From NCBI GenBank assembly GCA_020722245.1, contig DYLE01000077.1, positions 1-10,103 on the forward strand: DNA of 10,103 bases, in the 5' to 3' direction. The notes below the pieces were generated by a model that saw only the letters and a program-made list of their open reading frames with translations, ran no database searches and was not told the DNA's origin. This document shows positions 7,642 to 10,103 of this stretch, piece after piece. A program made the position numbers and the translations under genes. How positions within the stretch are numbered: the first letter of the stretch is position 1; the number at the start of each line of letters is the position of its first letter. The DNA comes from Desulfonema limicola (GTDB lineage Bacteria; Desulfobacterota; Desulfobacteria; Desulfobacterales; Desulfosalsimonadaceae).

Positions 7642-7728
7642 GGCCCTGTCTTTACACAGGCCCCTGCCGCAAATCCGGTCGCCGGTTATTTTGAAAAAAC
7701 CTTTCCTTCAGGAAGCGAAGACTTTTTT
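7642..7728. terminator. Possible terminators between convergent coaD and pcm
   Basis: Two weak structures lie in this gap. The first is GGCC-C-TGT (7642-7649) against ACAGGCC (7656-7662), seven pairs with one bulged C but no T-run after it. The second is the hairpin TTCC (7703-7706) / GGAA (7711-7714), flanked by six A at 7694-7699 and six T at 7723-7728, so both strands would give a U-tract. The layout fits a bidirectional terminator serving coaD and pcm, but the core stem is only 4 bp. The T-run overlaps the pcm stop codon. Confidence 0.3.
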
Positions 7729-8386
7729 AATCCCCGCCCCATCCATACTCGCCCACAAGCTTGACAAACCGGCACCCGCCCAGGCTGGTCTGATGGATCC
7801 CCTGTTCATCCCGGTAAAGCTTGATCAGGTCCTGGGTGAACATATCCCCCACAGGGATGACCATGCGTCCCCCCATGCCGAGCTGCGCCACCAGGGTTTT
7901 GGGGATCTCAGGCGCTCCGGCCGTGACGATGATGGCGTCAAACGGGCTTTCCTCCTCCCATCCCTTGGTGCCGTCCGAGTACCGGGTGACGATGTTGGTG
8001 TACTTGAACTCGTCAAACAGCCTGCGGGCGTTGATGTGAAGGGTTCGCCTTTTTTCAATCGTATACACGCGAAAAGCGATTTCCGAAAGGATCGCCGCCT
8101 GGTATCCCGATCCGGTCCCGATCTCAAGAACCCGGTCATCCTTGTTGAGCGCAAGCGCCTGGGTCATCAGGGCGACGATATACGGCTGGGATATGGTCTG
8201 CTGTTCACCGATGGGAAGCGGATGATCCGCGTAGGCCTGATCCATCAAGGCCTCGCTGACAAACAGGTGGCGCGGCACCTTTCGCATGGCCGCAAGCACC
8301 TTTGCATCGGTGATGCCCCGGGCCTCGATCTGGTTTTTCACCATCGCTTCCCGCAACCCCTTGTATTTTCTTGAATCCATTTCCAT
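7727..8386 (-). CDS. pcm: Protein-L-isoaspartate O-methyltransferase
   Basis: This cytosolic enzyme uses S-adenosylmethionine to methylate isoaspartyl residues formed in ageing proteins, starting their repair. The 219-residue product is of normal length. Visible signatures are VPRHLFV at 37-43, the substrate-binding TISQPYIVALM at 64-74, SAM motif I VLEIGTGSGYQAA at 86-98, the acidic residue Glu111 ending the next strand, DAIIVTAGAPEIP at 150-162 and the C-terminal GGRMVIPVG at 172-180. The open frame extends to 8536, but ATG 8386 is preferred: GGGAAGG sits 6 bases upstream of it (minus strand 8399-8393), and the extra 50 residues of the longer version are unlike the family and would be read through the AT-rich inverted repeat. 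It is transcribed divergently from the Fe-S protein gene and convergently with coaD. Confidence 0.96.
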   Translation of the reverse strand: MEMDSRKYKGLREAMVKNQIEARGITDAKVLAAMRKVPRHLFVSEALMDQAYADHPLPIGEQQTISQPYIVALMTQALALNKDDRVLEIGTGSGYQAAILSEIAFRVYTIEKRRTLHINARRLFDEFKYTNIVTRYSDGTKGWEEESPFDAIIVTAGAPEIPKTLVAQLGMGGRMVIPVGDMFTQDLIKLYRDEQGIHQTSLGGCRFVKLVGEYGWGGD

Positions 8387-8392
8387 GGTAAG

Positions 8393-8399
8393 CCTTCCC
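8393..8399 (-). promoter_or_regulatory. Ribosome-binding site deciding the pcm start
   Basis: The minus strand reads GGGAAGG here, 6 bases before ATG 8386. It singles out this start over the longer open frame. Confidence 0.7.
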
Positions 8400-8457
8400 T
8401 TAGCAGTTTCGTTAAAACCGGTCAAGGGGTTTGGATAGAACGCAGCGCCGACTTCGC

Positions 8458-8486
8458 GAATTTTTTTGCTGTTGAAAAAAAAATTC
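8458..8486. repeat. Perfect 10-bp inverted repeat in the pcm / Fe-S gene divergent promoter region
   Basis: GAATTTTTTT (8458-8467) and AAAAAAATTC (8477-8486) are exact reverse complements separated by 9 bases. The repeat is almost purely A and T, so it is a poor terminator; it lies between two divergent genes, where an operator, a bent-DNA element or a UP-type promoter element would be expected. A loose -35-like TTGAAA (8472-8477) overlaps its loop and right arm, with TAAGTT at 8495-8500 as a weak -10 after a 17-base spacer, facing the Fe-S gene. What binds it, if anything, is unknown. Confidence 0.5.
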
Positions 8487-8524
8487 AAATCCCGTAAGTT
8501 AAAACAACCTTTAAACCGACACCT

Positions 8525-8529
8525 AAGGA
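8525..8529 (+). promoter_or_regulatory. Ribosome-binding site deciding the Fe-S protein start
   Basis: AAGGA ends 5 bases before ATG 8535. It overlaps the upstream in-frame ATG at 8529, which makes that codon unlikely as a start. Confidence 0.65.
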
Positions 8530-8534
8530 TGGTC

Positions 8535-9353
8535 ATGGGAAGCCCTTACTGGATCAGAACCCTTATCAATAAAACCTTTTCCCAGAGGTTTTTCTGGGCA
8601 AAGCTGACCAACTACCCTGTTTTCGGCAGGATCATCGATCACGCCCTTTTTGAGAAGGATGACATTTTTTACCTGCCCAAGGACAAGACCATTCCCATCA
8701 ACGCCTCCCTGGAGGATCCGGACAGCCTGATGGCGCCCTCCCGGATCATTGAGCATTTCATCAAGGCGGCCAAAACCCGATGGATCATGGATTTCTGCAT
8801 CTGCCGGGATTCGGCAAAATGCAAAAACTACCCCATTGATCTGGGGTGCATCTTCTTAGGAGAAGCCGCCAAAAATATCAACCCGAAATTCGGCAGGCTG
8901 GTTTCCGAGCAGGAGGCCCTGGATCATGCCGGCCGCTGCCGGGAGGCCGGGCTGGTGCATCTTATCGGCCGCAACAAGCTGGACACGGTCTGGCTTCAGG
9001 TCGGGCCCTCGGAAAGGCTGATGACCATCTGCAACTGCTGCCCCTGCTGCTGCCTCTGGAAGGTGCTCCCGATTATTTCGCCGACCATCGGAAACAAGGT
9101 GCACCGCATGCCCGGCGTGTCCGTGCAGGTGACGGATCAATGCGTGGGATGCGGCCTCTGCACGAAAGATGTCTGCTTTGTCAACGCCATTCACATGGAA
9201 AACAACCGGGCGGTCATCGATCAGCAGGTTTGCCGGGGGTGCGGCAGGTGTGTGGCCGTATGTCCGAAAGACGCCATCGAGGTCGTGGTGGAGGATGACC
9301 GGTTTGTCACCCGCACAATCAACAGATTAGCCGGCGAGGTGGATCTGGACTAG
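8535..9353 (+). CDS. Cysteine-rich 4Fe-4S protein with two ferredoxin-type clusters, function unknown
   Basis: I do not recognise a named function. From ATG 8535 the protein has 272 residues and no signal peptide or membrane segment. The C-terminal part (about 198-255) is a 2x[4Fe-4S] ferredoxin domain. Its second motif, CRGCGRCVAVCP (233-244), is canonical; the first, CVGCGLCTKDVC (203-214), has four residues before the last Cys instead of three, and Phe instead of Pro after it. The N-terminal part holds two more cysteine groups: C-x-C-x5-C-x8-C (Cys88, 90, 96, 105) and the dense CNCCPCCC at 166-173, with GLVH at 139-142 between them. These could bind an extra cluster or metal. Electron transfer in an anaerobic redox pathway is plausible, and the partner is unknown. 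The open frame begins at a TTG at 8466, but that start would lie in the AT-rich repeat; AAGGA five bases before 8535 favours the ATG. The next gene starts 22 bases downstream. Confidence 0.85.
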   Translation: MGSPYWIRTLINKTFSQRFFWAKLTNYPVFGRIIDHALFEKDDIFYLPKDKTIPINASLEDPDSLMAPSRIIEHFIKAAKTRWIMDFCICRDSAKCKNYPIDLGCIFLGEAAKNINPKFGRLVSEQEALDHAGRCREAGLVHLIGRNKLDTVWLQVGPSERLMTICNCCPCCCLWKVLPIISPTIGNKVHRMPGVSVQVTDQCVGCGLCTKDVCFVNAIHMENNRAVIDQQVCRGCGRCVAVCPKDAIEVVVEDDRFVTRTINRLAGEVDLD

Positions 9354-9375
9354 AGGCAGAAGGCAATCCGATTCC

Positions 9376-10103
9376 ATGAAAAATATAGGCATCACAGGCA
9401 TCTCAGGCTACCTGGGCGTCCGTCTGGCGGAAATTCTTAAACCGCATGCCGATCAGGGGGAGATTGTCGGCATCGACATCGCGTCGTCCCCTCCATTCCT
9501 TAAACACATCACGTTTTATCAAAAGGACATCCGCGATCCGGGAATCGAAGCGGTGTTTTCACAACACCAGGTGGATACGGTTTTTCATCTGGCCTTTGTG
9601 GTGAAGCCGATCCACAGCCTCAAAAAGATGCACGATATTGACTACAACGGCACGCGAAACATCCTTCACGCCGCCTGCCGCGCCGGAGTGAAGCACCTGA
9701 TCGCCATCAGCAGCACCCTGGCCTATGGCGCGCATCCGGACAACCCCAAACGGCTTTCCGAGAACGCGCCGCTTCGGGGAAATAAAACCTTTCCCTATGG
9801 ATACGAAAAGGCCCTCACCGATCAGATGATCCAGGAGTTTGCCCAAACCCATTCGGAAATGACCGTCACGATTCTAAGGCCCTGCACGGTGTTCGGACCG
9901 CATGTGAACAACTATGTCTCCCGCATGCTGTTTTTGCCGGCCACGGTCTGCGTGAGGGGGTATGATCCTCCGGTTCAGTTTGTTCATGAGGCGGATTTTG
10001 TCCACGCCTGCCTGTCGGCCGCGGAAAAACGCATCCCCGGCGCGTTCAACATCTGCGGAGACGGCACCCTGACCATCAGCCAGATCGCCTCGGTCCTGGG
10101 AAC
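9376..10103 (+). CDS. NAD-dependent epimerase/dehydratase family protein (partial, N-terminal 242 codons)
   Basis: The frame opens at ATG 9376 and leaves the window at its right edge, so the C-terminus is missing. It is an extended short-chain dehydrogenase/reductase: glycine-rich NAD(P)-binding TGISGYLG at 7-14, acidic Asp34 at the end of the second strand (favouring NAD), DTVFHLAF at 67-74, the catalytic Ser region AISSTLAYG at 110-118 and the YxxxK pair Tyr141/Lys145. LRPCTVFGP at 167-175 and QFVHEADFVHA at 201-211 are typical of nucleotide-sugar epimerases and dehydratases. The substrate cannot be told from the sequence; a UDP- or dTDP-sugar is likely but other SDR-type substrates are possible. 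It follows the Fe-S gene after 22 bases and may be cotranscribed with it. The ribosome-binding site is weak (GAAGG at 9359-9363, 12 bases away). Confidence 0.9.
   Translation, partial: MKNIGITGISGYLGVRLAEILKPHADQGEIVGIDIASSPPFLKHITFYQKDIRDPGIEAVFSQHQVDTVFHLAFVVKPIHSLKKMHDIDYNGTRNILHAACRAGVKHLIAISSTLAYGAHPDNPKRLSENAPLRGNKTFPYGYEKALTDQMIQEFAQTHSEMTVTILRPCTVFGPHVNNYVSRMLFLPATVCVRGYDPPVQFVHEADFVHACLSAAEKRIPGAFNICGDGTLTISQIASVLG

Noticed and set aside
7691..8374. Long plus-strand frame of 227 codons opposite pcm
   Set aside because: Pcm on the minus strand has all SAM and substrate motifs; the plus-strand frame begins at a TTG and has no recognisable domain.
8466..8534. TTG (8466) or ATG (8529) as start of the Fe-S protein
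   Set aside because: The TTG lies inside the repeat with no ribosome-binding site; the ATG at 8529 overlaps the AAGGA that is well placed for ATG 8535.
8387..8536. A 50-residue N-terminal extension of Pcm starting at 8536
   Set aside because: The extension is unlike the family, crosses the AT-rich inverted repeat and overlaps the start of the Fe-S gene; ATG 8386 has a strong ribosome-binding site.
1..10103. CRISPR arrays, tRNA genes, insertion sequences, attachment sites or defence genes
   Set aside because: No regularly spaced repeats, no transposase or integrase frame, and almost all sequence is explained by conserved chromosomal genes.

Overview
The window looks like a piece of chromosome from an anaerobic Gram-negative bacterium. 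The best guess is a sulfate-reducer-like member of the Desulfobacterota (former Deltaproteobacteria). This rests on lpxC (so an outer membrane with lipid A), a DUF4390 protein next to an NtrY/NtrX-type sigma-54 two-component pair, and a cysteine-rich protein with ferredoxin clusters. The lineage call is inference; no rRNA or tRNA is present to test it. Coding density is high, and base composition and codon style look similar throughout. I see no mobile element, CRISPR array, phage gene or tRNA.

Layout. Positions 1-1053 (minus strand) hold the N-terminal 351 codons of a ComM/YifB-type Mg-chelatase-like AAA ATPase that runs off the left edge. A 233-base divergent gap (1054-1286) separates it from a plus-strand block: lpxC, a secreted DUF4390 protein, an NtrY-like membrane histidine kinase, an NtrX-like sigma-54 activator, rsmD and coaD (1287-7630). 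Spacing inside the block is tight: 24-48 bases between the first four genes, a 4-base ATGA overlap between ntrX and rsmD, then about 88 bases before coaD. It may be one long transcription unit or two. A short convergent gap (7631-7726) follows, then pcm on the minus strand (7727-8386). A 148-base divergent gap carrying a perfect 10-bp AT-rich inverted repeat leads to a plus-strand pair: an unassigned Fe-S protein with two ferredoxin-type clusters and two further cysteine groups, and the first 242 codons of an NAD-dependent sugar epimerase/dehydratase-type protein that runs off the right edge.

How the genes fit together. LpxC makes the committed step of lipid A synthesis. The DUF4390 protein and the NtrY-like kinase are placed in or at the envelope, and the NtrX-like partner has an intact GAFTGA loop, so the pair should control sigma-54 promoters; a link to envelope status is suggested only by the gene order. 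RsmD (16S rRNA methylation), CoaD (coenzyme A synthesis), Pcm (protein repair) and ComM (DNA branch migration in transformation and recombination) are housekeeping functions. The least explained gene is the Fe-S protein at 8535-9353. Nothing here amounts to a clear new multi-gene system; the observations below are modest leads.
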